DNA of 41,110 nt from Candidatus Blautia faecavium (GCA_019118425.1 DWYZ01000173.1:1-41110), one strand, 5' to 3'. Numbered from the stretch's first letter, positions 25,717 to 34,143 are shown. The notes: generated by a model from the letters alone, not told the origin. Program-made: numbers and translations.

Positions 25717-27069
25717 CTATTTCACAATAATTGCCTTAGGATAGATCTTCTCCATACGGCTGTCAGGGAAATGGTCGTCCAGAAAGACTTCCAGCTGGTT
25801 TCCAGGAGGCGTCTGGACCGTGTTTCTCTCCGAATACCGCATCAGGGCAAAGGCGGAGAGAAGCATGTTAAAGATCATAAAAATAAGCATTACCCAGGTA
25901 AGGATCTTTCCAATCTTCTTGGGGATTTTTTCAATAAGATCAGAAAGAAAGGGGTATAATACCTTTAACCATACAACAGCGGCGATTCCCCAGAAAAAGC
26001 AGAATAAAAGATTGATCCGTCCTCCCAGGTTAAAGGGAATATGTTTATAGGTCCAGAATACTGTGCCGAAGACGAGTTCAGAAAGCACGCTGCAGACATA
26101 CTCATAGGTTCCGCCTAAAAGAGTGCCGAAGACAAATATGTAACTGTCGCTGCGGTTTCGGTACTGATATAGGATAGCTGTTAAGAGAACACAGGCAAAT
26201 CCCCATACTACGCTGAAGGGCCCATATACCACGCTGCTGCGGCTCATAAGGTATCCCATGGTTATGTAGCAGAAGATGGTCTCTACGATATCTCCAATGA
26301 AAGAGCCTAGGAAAAACAGACAAGCCAGCTTATAAAAGGAGCAGCCTACCGCAAATACTCCTGCCTTTTCTTTCGCTTCTTCCACTTGCTGTTCGTGCTC
26401 CTGCCGCGCAGCCAGCAGCTTTTTCGCTTCCAGATTGGGATAGGCTCTTGTGAAATGTCTTAAGGTCCACCCGGCCAGTCCTTTGCCGAGGATATCGGAT
26501 GCTTTTTCCAGATTTTCAGATATATTCTCCAGAATTTCTATTTTATTCAGCCGATGCTGCAGGGTAAGGACGCTGGTAACAGTTGCCAGAAGATCCACGG
26601 CAAATACGGCGTATATTACGGTAATGATAATCTTTCCCAATGCGGAGGGAATCAGGGAGATTCCTTCACTTAAAAGGGGATTAAGAAAAAGAACGCAGAG
26701 AACCGCTCCAAGGCCGCACAGGATCATCAAAGGAAGGATCACGTAGCCTTCAAACTGGAACTTTTTCTTAGAAAAATCCCACCATTTATGATGAAAAATC
26801 CGTTCCAAAAGAAAACCGGTGGTGATACCCACGATAAAGGATAAAACCACACCTCCCAGGAAGAGGAAAAAGATTTCATTGTGCAGGTCAGAAAGAAAGA
26901 CGGCAAATAAAAGCCCTCCGAAACCATACGCCGGGCAGTAAGGCCCGAAAAGAAAGCCTATATCTACGAATTTTTTTGCCCGAAATGCGGCTACAATGGT
27001 GCTGAGCACCCATCCCAGAAAAGAATAAATAATAAAAACCCATGCCAGTTGATAAAACGAATATTCCAA
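25717..27069 (-). CDS. putative ABC transporter permease (CmpB-like), internally duplicated
   Basis: About 450 residues, rich in hydrophobic helices. It matches the group called putative ABC transporter permease (PF06541-like). Two similar blocks are present. The first (residues 10-140) has FLGWVLSTIVAAF then FLFGPYCPAYGFGGLLFAV. The second (residues 250-400) has FLGSFIGDIVETIF then SVVYGPFSVVWGFACVLL. A charged coiled section of about 100 residues joins them. The start is taken as TTG 27069, because AGGGGGGC lies just upstream and the ORF before it (to 27192) lacks one. No ATPase partner is nearby, and the function is unknown. Confidence 0.75.
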   Translation of the reverse strand: MEYSFYQLAWVFIIYSFLGWVLSTIVAAFRAKKFVDIGFLFGPYCPAYGFGGLLFAVFLSDLHNEIFFLFLGGVVLSFIVGITTGFLLERIFHHKWWDFSKKKFQFEGYVILPLMILCGLGAVLCVLFLNPLLSEGISLIPSALGKIIITVIYAVFAVDLLATVTSVLTLQHRLNKIEILENISENLEKASDILGKGLAGWTLRHFTRAYPNLEAKKLLAARQEHEQQVEEAKEKAGVFAVGCSFYKLACLFFLGSFIGDIVETIFCYITMGYLMSRSSVVYGPFSVVWGFACVLLTAILYQYRNRSDSYIFVFGTLLGGTYEYVCSVLSELVFGTVFWTYKHIPFNLGGRINLLFCFFWGIAAVVWLKVLYPFLSDLIEKIPKKIGKILTWVMLIFMIFNMLLSAFALMRYSERNTVQTPPGNQLEVFLDDHFPDSRMEKIYPKAIIVK

Positions 27070-27214
27070 TGTCTGCCCCCCTAATTTTATGATGCCATAT
27101 TTTAATATACCATAAATATGTCGATATGTGTAAAATATTCTATTAAATATAACGAAAAAACAAGAAAAATGGATGCAATACCTCACAGGCATAGAAATAC
27201 ATAGCAGACAAGTA

Positions 27215-27244
27215 TTTACAGTTTTTTGGCAAAGCTGTTATAAT
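27215..27244 (+). promoter_or_regulatory. promoter of the DUF362-Crp operon
   Basis: TTTACA (27215-27220) and a perfect TATAAT (27239-27244) are separated by 18 bp. Transcription would start near 27251, about 75 bases before the first gene. Confidence 0.7.
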
Positions 27245-27326
27245 ATTTGCAATCGGTCCGGTATTGTTGTTCCAATATCCTAAGATAAACCGAGCGAATA
27301 AGATCATAAAAGAGGAGGCAACGGTA

Positions 27327-28331
27327 ATGGGAAACAAAAAAATAGTACCAGGAACAGGCGGAGATCATTACATTCCTTATGAGGAACGAAGCGGGGAAGA
27401 GTCGATCGTATATTTTACCCGGGATCTTTCGGCAGAGGGACTTCGTAAAATTTATGAGCGCGTAAATAAAAACATGACAGGAATGATTGGCATCAAGCTT
27501 CATACCGGAGAAAAAGACGGCCCGAATATCATTCCCAGGCCCTGGGTGGAAAACCTGATCCAGAAGGATCTTCCAAATGCTGTGATCATCGAGACGAATT
27601 CATACTATGCAGGCGACCGGGACACTACGGAAAAGCACAGGGAAACTTTAAAAGTAAATGGATGGACCTTTGCGCCTGTGGATATCATGGACGAGGATGG
27701 AGCAGTTCCTTATCCGGTGAAAGACGGAAAATGGTTCACAGAAATGTACATGGGAAAAAATCTTTCTAATTATGACTCCCTTTTGGCTCTGACTCATTTT
27801 AAAGGACATAGCAAAGGCGGCTTCGGCGGCTCCAATAAAAATATCGGTATCGGCTGTGCTGACGGCAAGATTGGAAAAGCCATGATCCATACTACTCCCG
27901 GACAGGACGACCAGTGGGACATCAGCGATGAAGAATTTATGGAGAGAATGACAGAATCCACAAAGGCAGTAGTAGATCATTTTGGAAAAAATATCACATA
28001 TGTAAATGTAATGCGCAATATGTCTGTTTCCTGTGACTGCGAGGGCGTGCTGGCTTCCCCGGTAGTAACGCCTAACGTAGGCATCTGCGCGTCCTTAGAT
28101 ATCCTGGCGGCAGACCAGGCATGCATTGACATTGTATATGCCATGAAAGAAGAGGAGCATCATGACCTGGTAGAGCGGATCGAGTCCCGTCATGGCCTGC
28201 GCCAGCTTTCCTATATGAAAGAGCTGGGAATGGGAAATGACAGATATAAACTGATCGATATCGATAATGACGATCAGGAGATTCTTCCGGCAGATGCGGT
28301 GAAGGATCTGGTTCCGTTCGGACAAGAGTGA
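27327..28331 (+). CDS. DUF362 domain-containing protein
   Basis: A 334-residue protein of the DUF362 family. Typical features are IGIKLHTGEKDGPNIIPRPW near residue 50, VIIETNSYYAGDRDTTEKHR, and LALTHFKGHSKGGFGGSNKN near residue 155, with ADQACIDIVYAM near 270. Some DUF362 proteins carry a C-terminal ferredoxin domain; this one has no CxxCxxC cluster, so it is the short form. ATG 27327 is chosen over 27264 because GAGGAGG lies eight bases upstream. The Crp/Fnr gene begins three bases after the stop, so both share a transcript. The molecular function is not known. Confidence 0.8.
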   Translation: MGNKKIVPGTGGDHYIPYEERSGEESIVYFTRDLSAEGLRKIYERVNKNMTGMIGIKLHTGEKDGPNIIPRPWVENLIQKDLPNAVIIETNSYYAGDRDTTEKHRETLKVNGWTFAPVDIMDEDGAVPYPVKDGKWFTEMYMGKNLSNYDSLLALTHFKGHSKGGFGGSNKNIGIGCADGKIGKAMIHTTPGQDDQWDISDEEFMERMTESTKAVVDHFGKNITYVNVMRNMSVSCDCEGVLASPVVTPNVGICASLDILAADQACIDIVYAMKEEEHHDLVERIESRHGLRQLSYMKELGMGNDRYKLIDIDNDDQEILPADAVKDLVPFGQE

Positions 28332-28334
28332 TCT

Positions 28335-29042
28335 ATGGCAGATGCAGATCTGTTAAAAGGAATCGAATTTTTTAAGAATATTGACAGCCATACCCTGCAG
28401 GAACTTTCCTCCCATGGACGCGTACGCGAATATGACAAAGGAATGATCGTCTATCGCGCCAAAGAGCAGGTGAAATACATCTATTTTCAGCTGCAGGGAA
28501 AATCGATCCTGTATAATATGACTCACAGCGGCAGCAGAAAGATCATCTTTATCCTGGGGCGGGGAGAACTGTTAAACGACAACGTGTCAGGAGAGCAGAA
28601 AACCTCTCTTTTCTGCGAGACCATAGAAAAAAGCGCTATCCTGGAAATTCCTTTTTCTGTTTTTTTAAAACAGATGGAAAAGGATTTTAAGCTTACCAGC
28701 AAGGTGATCTCCAGCCAGGAAAGGAAGATCTGGCGTCTGGGACACCAACTAAAGAACACGATGGGCAGCATTTATCTGGAGAGGAAGCTGGCGGCGAAGC
28801 TGTGGAAGCTTTCCAGGGATTTCGGGATAAAAACAGAGCGGGGGACAGAGATAGACATTAGGATGTCTGTAACTTTTTTGGCGGATCTTTTAGGGGCGCC
28901 CAGGGAAACCACATCCCGTGTCTGCAAAACCCTTATGGAGCATGGACTGATCAATATGAATAGAAAACGGATCACCATTACAGACCCGGAAAGGATGTCT
29001 TACTTTTATAAAACAGGAATATATAAGGAATCTGAAGGTTAA
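28335..29042 (+). CDS. Crp/Fnr-family regulator with CRP-like recognition helix
   Basis: A 235-residue regulator. The cyclic-nucleotide-binding-type beta-barrel covers about residues 10-125 (GIEFFKNIDSHTLQEL, YIYFQLQGK, GRGELLNDN), a dimer helix follows, and the winged HTH covers residues 170-225 (MSVTFLADLLGAPRETTSRV, continuing CKTLMEHGLINM). The recognition helix has R190, E191 and R195 (RETTSR), as in E. coli CRP (RETVGR), where these residues read GTGA. No N-terminal FNR cysteine set is present. It overlaps no gene but follows DUF362 by 3 bp. It lies directly upstream of asrABC, and a GTGA-TCAC palindrome lies between them, so it is a good candidate regulator of sulfite reduction. Confidence 0.88.
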   Translation: MADADLLKGIEFFKNIDSHTLQELSSHGRVREYDKGMIVYRAKEQVKYIYFQLQGKSILYNMTHSGSRKIIFILGRGELLNDNVSGEQKTSLFCETIEKSAILEIPFSVFLKQMEKDFKLTSKVISSQERKIWRLGHQLKNTMGSIYLERKLAAKLWKLSRDFGIKTERGTEIDIRMSVTFLADLLGAPRETTSRVCKTLMEHGLINMNRKRITITDPERMSYFYKTGIYKESEG

Positions 29043-29067
29043 ATCAGCTAAAAATCCGTTATTTTAT

Positions 29068-29106
29068 CCGGATTTCGTGAGATACGTCACGGAATCCGGT
29101 TTTTTT
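29068..29106 (+). terminator. terminator after the Crp/Fnr gene, overlapping a possible operator
   Basis: CCGGATT-T-CGTGA pairs with TCACG-G-AATCCGG around a six-base loop, followed by seven T residues. It would end the DUF362-Crp transcript. The inner part is also a GTGA-N6-TCAC palindrome. Confidence 0.8.
29076..29091. promoter_or_regulatory. candidate Crp/Fnr-family operator before asrA
   Basis: CGTGA-GATACG-TCACG has the CRP-type arrangement GTGA-N6-TCAC. A -10 element TAAAAT lies at 29113-29118 without a fitting -35. It places +1 near 29125 and the palindrome centre at -41.5, the class II activator position. The site doubles as a terminator hairpin, so either role could be the main one. 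Confidence 0.5.
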
Positions 29107-29112
29107 ATTTGT

Positions 29113-29118
29113 TAAAAT
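29113..29118 (+). promoter_or_regulatory. -10 element of the asrABC operon
   Basis: TAAAAT, 38 bases before the asrA start codon. The -35 position (CGGAAT) is poor, which fits an activator-dependent promoter. Confidence 0.4.
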
Positions 29119-29155
29119 GTAGACAAAATAAAAAAGAAGAGGTGAAAAGTCGCTT

Positions 29156-30157
29156 ATGGGTTATCAATTATCAAAAGCACAGGCGGAGAACCTGTTTTCA
29201 GAGCTTTTAAAAAAATATGATATCCTGGCACCGGTGGTGAAAAAAGGAGAGGGTTGTTTTTCAGAGGTGGACGTCATCCGTTATGATAAGGTAAGCTCCC
29301 TGGACGAGATAGCCTGGGATCGCAAATCTGCCTACTCTTATAAAGAGACCTTGCTTCCGGTGAATGAAACTTTGTTTTATTTTACTGAGGATGAAACCAC
29401 AGTTCCGAAAGAATCGCCAAAAGAACAGATCGTTTTTCTGCGTTCCTGTGACCTATATGGAGTGAAACGTCTGGATGAGATTTATCTGAAAAATGGATTT
29501 GAAGATTTTTATTACAAAAGAAGACGGGAGCGCACGAAATTTATCCTTATGGGATGCCCGGATACCTGTGAATCCGGCTTTTGCGTCAGTATGGGGACAA
29601 ACAGGGCAGAAGATTATGACGGTTACATAAAAGGGGATAAAGGACAGGTCTATGTGGATTGTCCGTGGAAAGAGCTGGAGGAAAGGGTAAAAGTTCTCGG
29701 AGCTGTTTCTGCTGAAGTAAAGCCAGATTACCCAGCGGAAAATAAGGAGAAGGTCACTCTTCCGAAAAAACTTTCCAATGAGAGTTTTACTAAGGAGATA
29801 TGGAACGAGTACGGAGCAAGGTGCATCGGCTGCGGACGCTGTAACTTCGTCTGTCCTACCTGCACCTGTTTTACCATGCAGGACGTCAGCTATAAGGAAA
29901 ATGGAAAGGCCGGGGAGCGAAGAAGAGTGTGGGCCTCCTGTCAGGTAGACGGGTACACGGATATGGCCGGCGGCATTTCTTTTCGGAAAGCCCAGGGAGA
30001 ACGCTTCCGTTTTAAGGTGATGCACAAGATCTATGATTATGAAAAGCGCTTCGGCTATCCTATGTGCGTAGGCTGCGGACGCTGCGACGACGTTTGCCCG
30101 GAGTATATTTCCTATTCTAATTGTGTGAATCGTTTGGCAAAGGAGGAAGAGGCATGA
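29156..30157 (+). CDS. asrA: anaerobic sulfite reductase subunit A
   Basis: A 333-residue iron-sulfur subunit that passes electrons to the sulfite-reducing subunit. The N-terminal 200 residues match the AsrA/hydrogenase-B-like domain (VFLRSCDLYGVKRLDEIYL, FILMGCPDTCESGFCV). Two 4Fe-4S ferredoxin motifs follow: CIGCGRCNFVCPTCTC near residue 223 and CVGCGRCDDVCP near residue 305. GAGGTG lies before the ATG. The stop overlaps the asrB start by four bases (ATGA), so the genes are coupled. With asrB and asrC it reduces sulfite to sulfide in the cytoplasm. Confidence 0.95.
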   Translation: MGYQLSKAQAENLFSELLKKYDILAPVVKKGEGCFSEVDVIRYDKVSSLDEIAWDRKSAYSYKETLLPVNETLFYFTEDETTVPKESPKEQIVFLRSCDLYGVKRLDEIYLKNGFEDFYYKRRRERTKFILMGCPDTCESGFCVSMGTNRAEDYDGYIKGDKGQVYVDCPWKELEERVKVLGAVSAEVKPDYPAENKEKVTLPKKLSNESFTKEIWNEYGARCIGCGRCNFVCPTCTCFTMQDVSYKENGKAGERRRVWASCQVDGYTDMAGGISFRKAQGERFRFKVMHKIYDYEKRFGYPMCVGCGRCDDVCPEYISYSNCVNRLAKEEEA

Positions 30158-30945
30158 AAAACGAATATATTCCTCAGCTATCTCAGATCAAAGAAGTGAT
30201 CAAGCATACAGATCTGGAGTACACATTCCGCATGGTCTATGAAGGAGAAGCAAAGCCGGGACAGTTTTTCGAAATCTCTCTTCCGAAATATGGAGAAGCC
30301 CCTATTTCCATAAGCGGCATCGGAGAAGGAACCTTAGATTTCACTATCCGGAGAGTGGGAAAGGTTACCAATGAAATATTCGAGAATTATGCAGGGGACA
30401 GCCTCTTTATGAGAGGACCCTATGGGAATGGCTTTGATATAGAAAATTACAGGGGAAAAGAAATTGTGGTGATCGCCGGCGGGACGGGGATATCTCCGGT
30501 AAAAGGCGTGATAGATTATTTTGCCCGGCATATGCAGGAGTGTGCAGGCGTTGTTTTGATCGCGGGATTTAAGAGCCCGAAAGATGTTTTATTTAAAGAG
30601 GATTTTGCTTTTTGGAAGGATAAGCTTGAGGTCATATTGACAGTGGACAATGCCCCGGAAGGGTACGAAGGGAATATGGGAATGGTAACGAAATATATTC
30701 CCCAGATAAAGCTTAAAAATCCGAAAAACGCCGTCTTTATCTGCGTAGGCCCTCCTGTTATGATGAAATTCAGCGTTATGGAAATCCTGAAACTGGGCAT
30801 AGAAGAAGAGCAGATCTGGATATCCAATGAAAGAAAAATGTGCTGCGGACTGGGAAAATGCGGCCATTGCAGGATGGGAAGCACCTATATCTGCCTGGAC
30901 GGCCCGGTATTTAACTATAAGGAAGGAAAGAATCTGATCGATTAG
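30154..30945 (+). CDS. asrB: anaerobic sulfite reductase subunit B
   Basis: A 263-residue flavoprotein of the ferredoxin-NADP reductase fold that brings electrons from NAD(P)H. The FAD-binding barrel occupies residues 10-95 (GQFFEISLPKYGEAPISISG, FTIRRVGKVTNEIF). The nucleotide-binding domain has VVIAGGTGISPVKGVIDY near residue 112. A C-terminal cysteine cluster CCGLGKCGHCRMG ending in YICLDGPVF holds a 2Fe-2S centre as in PyrK/AsrB. ATG 30154 has AGGAGG upstream; the in-frame opening at 30121 lies inside asrA. The asrC gene follows 10 bp later. Confidence 0.95.
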   Translation: MKNEYIPQLSQIKEVIKHTDLEYTFRMVYEGEAKPGQFFEISLPKYGEAPISISGIGEGTLDFTIRRVGKVTNEIFENYAGDSLFMRGPYGNGFDIENYRGKEIVVIAGGTGISPVKGVIDYFARHMQECAGVVLIAGFKSPKDVLFKEDFAFWKDKLEVILTVDNAPEGYEGNMGMVTKYIPQIKLKNPKNAVFICVGPPVMMKFSVMEILKLGIEEEQIWISNERKMCCGLGKCGHCRMGSTYICLDGPVFNYKEGKNLID

Positions 30946-30955
30946 GGAGGCTGCC

Positions 30956-31939
30956 ATGGGAAAAGATTTTAATACAAAAAAATTGAAAAAAAATGCTTTC
31001 CGGGTGTCCAAGGAGCGGGGAATGGGAGCTTCCCGCATCCGTGTTCCTGGAGGCTATCTGAATGCGGAAATACTGGGCATGGTCCAGGAGATTTCCCAGA
31101 CATACGGAAACGGATATGTGCATCTGACTACCCGCCAGGGATTTGAAATCGAGGGTATCCGGCTGGAGGATATGGAGGAGATCAATAAAAAGCTCCAGCC
31201 CATTATTGAAATGCTGGAAATCAACCAGGAAGATCCTTATACCGGCTATCCGGCTTCAGGGACGAGAAACATAAGCGCCTGTATAGGAAACAATGTCTGT
31301 CCCTTTGCTAATTATAATACAGCGGAACTGGCCAGGCGCATCGAAAAAGAGATTTTTCCCAATGATCTCCACTTTAAGGTGGCCTGCACAGGATGTTCCA
31401 ACGACTGTGCGAAGGCAAGGATGCATGATTTCGGGATTATAGGCATGACCATGCCACAATATGACCCTGCACGCTGCGTAAGCTGCCAGGCATGTATAAA
31501 GGGATGCAAATCCTTATCCGTAGACGCTCTCCGCATGGAAAATTATAAGATCGTCCGGGATACGGAAAAGTGTATCGGCTGCGGGGTATGCATCACAAAA
31601 TGTCCCACACGGGCCCTGACCAGAAGCAGGAAAAAATATTACAAGCTTGCCATAATGGGGCGCACAGGAAAGAAAAATCCCCGTCTGGGAAAGGATTTTC
31701 TCGTATGGGCAGACGAGGAGAATATCATTAAGATCATCCTGAATACCTATAAATTTGTGAAGGAATATATCTCACCTGACGCGCCTGGAGGAAAGGAACA
31801 TATAGGATATATCATCGACCGGGTGGGCTTTGAGGAATATAAAAAGTGGGCTCTGGACGGTGTGGAGCTTATGCCGGAAACCGTGGTAAACGAGACGATA
31901 TACTGGGATGGGCTGCACTTTGACAATAAGGGGAAATAA
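30956..31939 (+). CDS. asrC: anaerobic sulfite reductase subunit C (siroheme)
   Basis: A 327-residue catalytic subunit. The siroheme-4Fe-4S ligands follow the sulfite reductase pattern C-x5-C and C-x3-C: C109 and C115 (ACIGNNVCPFA), C147 and C151 (TGCSNDCAKAR). Two ferredoxin-type clusters come next, CVSCQACIKGC and CIGCGVCITKC, between residues 178 and 222. The N-terminus has the ferredoxin-like sulfite reductase half-domain (YVHLTTRQGFEIEGI). GGGAGG precedes the ATG. The organism should therefore release sulfide from sulfite. This is the last gene of the operon. Confidence 0.95.
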   Translation: MGKDFNTKKLKKNAFRVSKERGMGASRIRVPGGYLNAEILGMVQEISQTYGNGYVHLTTRQGFEIEGIRLEDMEEINKKLQPIIEMLEINQEDPYTGYPASGTRNISACIGNNVCPFANYNTAELARRIEKEIFPNDLHFKVACTGCSNDCAKARMHDFGIIGMTMPQYDPARCVSCQACIKGCKSLSVDALRMENYKIVRDTEKCIGCGVCITKCPTRALTRSRKKYYKLAIMGRTGKKNPRLGKDFLVWADEENIIKIILNTYKFVKEYISPDAPGGKEHIGYIIDRVGFEEYKKWALDGVELMPETVVNETIYWDGLHFDNKGK

Positions 31940-31943
31940 GTAT

Positions 31944-31972
31944 TTGACTTCTTTTTTTATTCCTGTTAAACT
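31944..31972 (+). promoter_or_regulatory. promoter upstream of the MATE gene leader
   Basis: TTGACT (31944-31949) and TAAACT (31967-31972) are separated by 17 bp, directly after the asrC stop. Transcription would begin near 31979. Confidence 0.55.
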
Positions 31973-31978
31973 GTTTTT

Positions 31979-32175
31979 ATAGAAAAGACAAGACAGCTTG
32001 GCTGTTTGCTGAATAAAGGAAACTGCTGATCCATTGTCACCGGATGATCGGATCATTAAGGCATTCAAAGATTGACCGTAGGTACAGTATATAAATACTG
32101 TAAGGCTGATCGATGGATGCCTTTATTTGTATGTTTCATCAGGATTGCCGAAAATAGCAGGGGGAAAAGAGAAAA
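31979..32175 (+). promoter_or_regulatory. structured leader of the MATE gene with internal terminator
   Basis: A leader of nearly 200 bases. A small hairpin, ACAGC/GCTGT at 31993-32005, is followed by a long three-part hairpin at 32058-32123. Its base is AAGGCAT/ATGCCTT, its middle GATTGACC with GGCTGATC, and its tip ACAGTA/TACTGT. TTTATTTGT follows. This looks like an attenuator or riboswitch expression platform before a pump gene, or the end of a small RNA. I cannot match it to a named riboswitch. Confidence 0.45.
32058..32127 (+). terminator. terminator-like hairpin within the MATE leader
   Basis: The three-part stem described for the leader ends in TTTATTT. It lies 50 bases before the MATE start codon, so read-through would be needed for MATE expression from the 31944 promoter. 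Alternatively it is the end of the asrABC transcript. Confidence 0.5.
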
Positions 32176-33504
32176 ATGTACACAACAGGAAAAAAATTAC
32201 AGGAAGATCGTATTGCGCTTAGGCTTTTGCAGTTTAGTATTCCATTGATATTAAGCGGAATCCTCCAGCAGCTTTATAACTGGGTGGACGCCTTTGTGGT
32301 AGGGAATGTAGACGGAGAATTGGCTCTGGCAGCTGTGGGTTCCACGACTAGTGTCATAAACTTTTATATTCTTGCCATTACCGGGTTTACTACAGGACTG
32401 GCTATTTTATTCGCGCAGAAATTCGGAAGCGGGAGAATGGAAGAAATTCCCAGGATCCTTTCTACTTTTTCCGGGATCTTAGGGGGGATTTTTTTCATGC
32501 TGGCCTTGCTGGGATTTTATCTTACGCCGGAATTATTAAAGCTGATGAATACCACTGCGGATACGTTTGAACTGGCAAAGGATTATTTGCAGATCATTTT
32601 TGCCGGGGTTCCCTTTCTGGCAGTGTATAATGTGTATTCCGCCGCTCTTCGGGGGTTAGGAGACAGCCGGGCGCCGTTTCTGGCCATTTTGGTCTCCTCG
32701 GCGGTAAATATTGTGCTGGATATTTTGTTTGTGGCGGTTTTAGACTGGAATGTGACGGGAGCGGCTGCCGCTACTGTGATTTCTCAGATTGCCATGACGG
32801 TTTTTCTGATCGTATATGGAATAAAAAAATATCCTCTTCTCCGGTTTCGTCCAGGAAAAGATATGGTGGATGGGACAGCGTTTATCCAGGGAGTCCGGCT
32901 TGGTATTCCACCTATGGTACAGTCCTGTATCACTGCTTTTGGAAATCTGATCCTTCAGAATTTTATGAATGGGTTCGGCAGCCGGACAGTGGCGGCCATT
33001 ACTACTGCGTACAGGGTAGACACGATCGTCATCCTTCCGGTTGTGAATCTGGGATCGGGTATTTCCACTCTTGTGGCCCAAAGCTATGGAGCAGGGGAAA
33101 TGAAAAGAGGGAAAAGGATATTTGCTGTAGGAATGGGCATGATGGTTATAGTTTCTCTTTGTCTGACCTGCCTTGTGATACCGGCAGGAGGGCACCTGAT
33201 CGCCCTTTTTGGTGCCAGTGAAGATGTGGTAAGGATCGGGCAGGAGTTTTTCCGGGGGCTGGCAGTATTCTATTTTGTCTATGGGATCGCGAGCGCGTTT
33301 CGGGGATATCTGGAAGGCGTGGGGGATGTACTGTATTCCAGCGTTATCGGGATCGTGGCGTTATTGTCCCGTATTCTTATGTCCTATGCCTTTGTCGATC
33401 TGTGGGACAATCAGATCATTGCCTATGCAGAGGCTTTTTCCTGGGGAGTTATGCTGATGCTGTATTTGATCCGGTTTTTATGGAAGCAGAAGAAAATGGC
33501 GTAA
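32176..33504 (+). CDS. MATE-family efflux transporter
   Basis: A 442-residue multidrug and toxin extrusion-type antiporter with about 12 helices in two halves. The start of each half is recognisable: LRLLQFSIPLILSGILQQLY with NWVDAFVVGNVDG, and FIQGVRLGIPPMVQSCITAF in the middle. ALRGLGDSRAPF and FRGYLEGVGDVLYSSVIGI are typical loop motifs. Such pumps use a Na+ or H+ gradient to export cationic compounds. GGGGG lies before the ATG. It follows a long leader with a terminator-like hairpin, and a GNAT gene lies close downstream. Confidence 0.92.
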   Translation: MYTTGKKLQEDRIALRLLQFSIPLILSGILQQLYNWVDAFVVGNVDGELALAAVGSTTSVINFYILAITGFTTGLAILFAQKFGSGRMEEIPRILSTFSGILGGIFFMLALLGFYLTPELLKLMNTTADTFELAKDYLQIIFAGVPFLAVYNVYSAALRGLGDSRAPFLAILVSSAVNIVLDILFVAVLDWNVTGAAAATVISQIAMTVFLIVYGIKKYPLLRFRPGKDMVDGTAFIQGVRLGIPPMVQSCITAFGNLILQNFMNGFGSRTVAAITTAYRVDTIVILPVVNLGSGISTLVAQSYGAGEMKRGKRIFAVGMGMMVIVSLCLTCLVIPAGGHLIALFGASEDVVRIGQEFFRGLAVFYFVYGIASAFRGYLEGVGDVLYSSVIGIVALLSRILMSYAFVDLWDNQIIAYAEAFSWGVMLMLYLIRFLWKQKKMA

Positions 33505-33566
33505 ATAAAAAGGCTGAAATTTTTATCGAGGAAAATGGACAGAATTTAGAAAGGATAAGTGAAGCC

Positions 33567-34025
33567 ATGAAAATCCAAGAGATCAAGGAAAATAAAAAGT
33601 GTGTTCTTCCTCTTTTGCTGCTGGGGGATGAGCAGGAAAGCATGATCGACAGATATTTGGAGAGAGGGACTTTATATGCCCTGCTGGATGAGGAAGTAAA
33701 GGCAGTTTGTGTGGTCACAGATGAGGGCGGGGGAGTCCTGGAAATCAAAAATATAGTCGTAAGGCCGGACTGCCAGAGAAGAGGATACGGGAAGCTGCTG
33801 ATCCAGTTTATAAAAGAAAAATATAAAGGCAGCTTCCGATATCTCCAGGCAGGAACCGGAGAAAGCCCGCTGACGCTGCCTTTTTATGAGAAGTGCGGTT
33901 TCCACATATCCCATAGGGTTAAAAACTTTTTTGTGGATAATTACGATCATCCCATCTTTGAATGTGGAAAACAGCTTGTGGATATGGTTTATTTTAAAAT
34001 GGAGTTGCAGAAAAAACAGTTTTGA
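33567..34025 (+). CDS. GNAT-family N-acetyltransferase
   Basis: A 152-residue acetyltransferase. The acetyl-CoA binding motif is CQRRGYGKLLIQFI near residue 75, preceded by the strand LEIKNIVVRP and followed by FYEKCGFHISHRVKNFF. ATG 33567, with AAGGATAAG upstream, fits the expected N-terminus (MKIQEIKENKKCVLPLLLLG). The longer opening at 33402 lies inside the MATE gene. It starts 63 bp after the MATE stop and is probably cotranscribed. The acceptor substrate is unknown. Confidence 0.88.
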   Translation: MKIQEIKENKKCVLPLLLLGDEQESMIDRYLERGTLYALLDEEVKAVCVVTDEGGGVLEIKNIVVRPDCQRRGYGKLLIQFIKEKYKGSFRYLQAGTGESPLTLPFYEKCGFHISHRVKNFFVDNYDHPIFECGKQLVDMVYFKMELQKKQF

Positions 34026-34113
34026 TCCGGATGCTGTGTTTTATAATTTGTAGAATTCCATATTTATATAGGATGGATTGATGAATCAGCTATATGAAGG
34101 AATCATGGAGAGG

Positions 34114-34143
34114 GAGCAGACTGATTTTAGCTTGCTGCTCTTT
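34114..34143. terminator. weak hairpin between convergent GNAT and XRE genes
   Basis: GAGCAG and CTGCTC (34114-34119 and 34135-34140) pair around a 15-base loop, followed by TTTATT. It may end the MATE-GNAT transcript. Confidence 0.4.

Noticed and set aside
29109-29126. Rex-like site TTGTTAAAATGTAGACAA before asrA
   Set aside because: The left arm matches Rex well, but the right arm has two mismatches, and the segment contains the likely -10 box. The GTGA palindrome upstream explains regulation better.
20637-31939. Sulfosugar degradation linking the sugar genes to sulfite reductase
   Set aside because: No sulfosugar-specific enzyme, sulfolactaldehyde or isethionate gene is present, and separate regulators and terminators divide the two sets.
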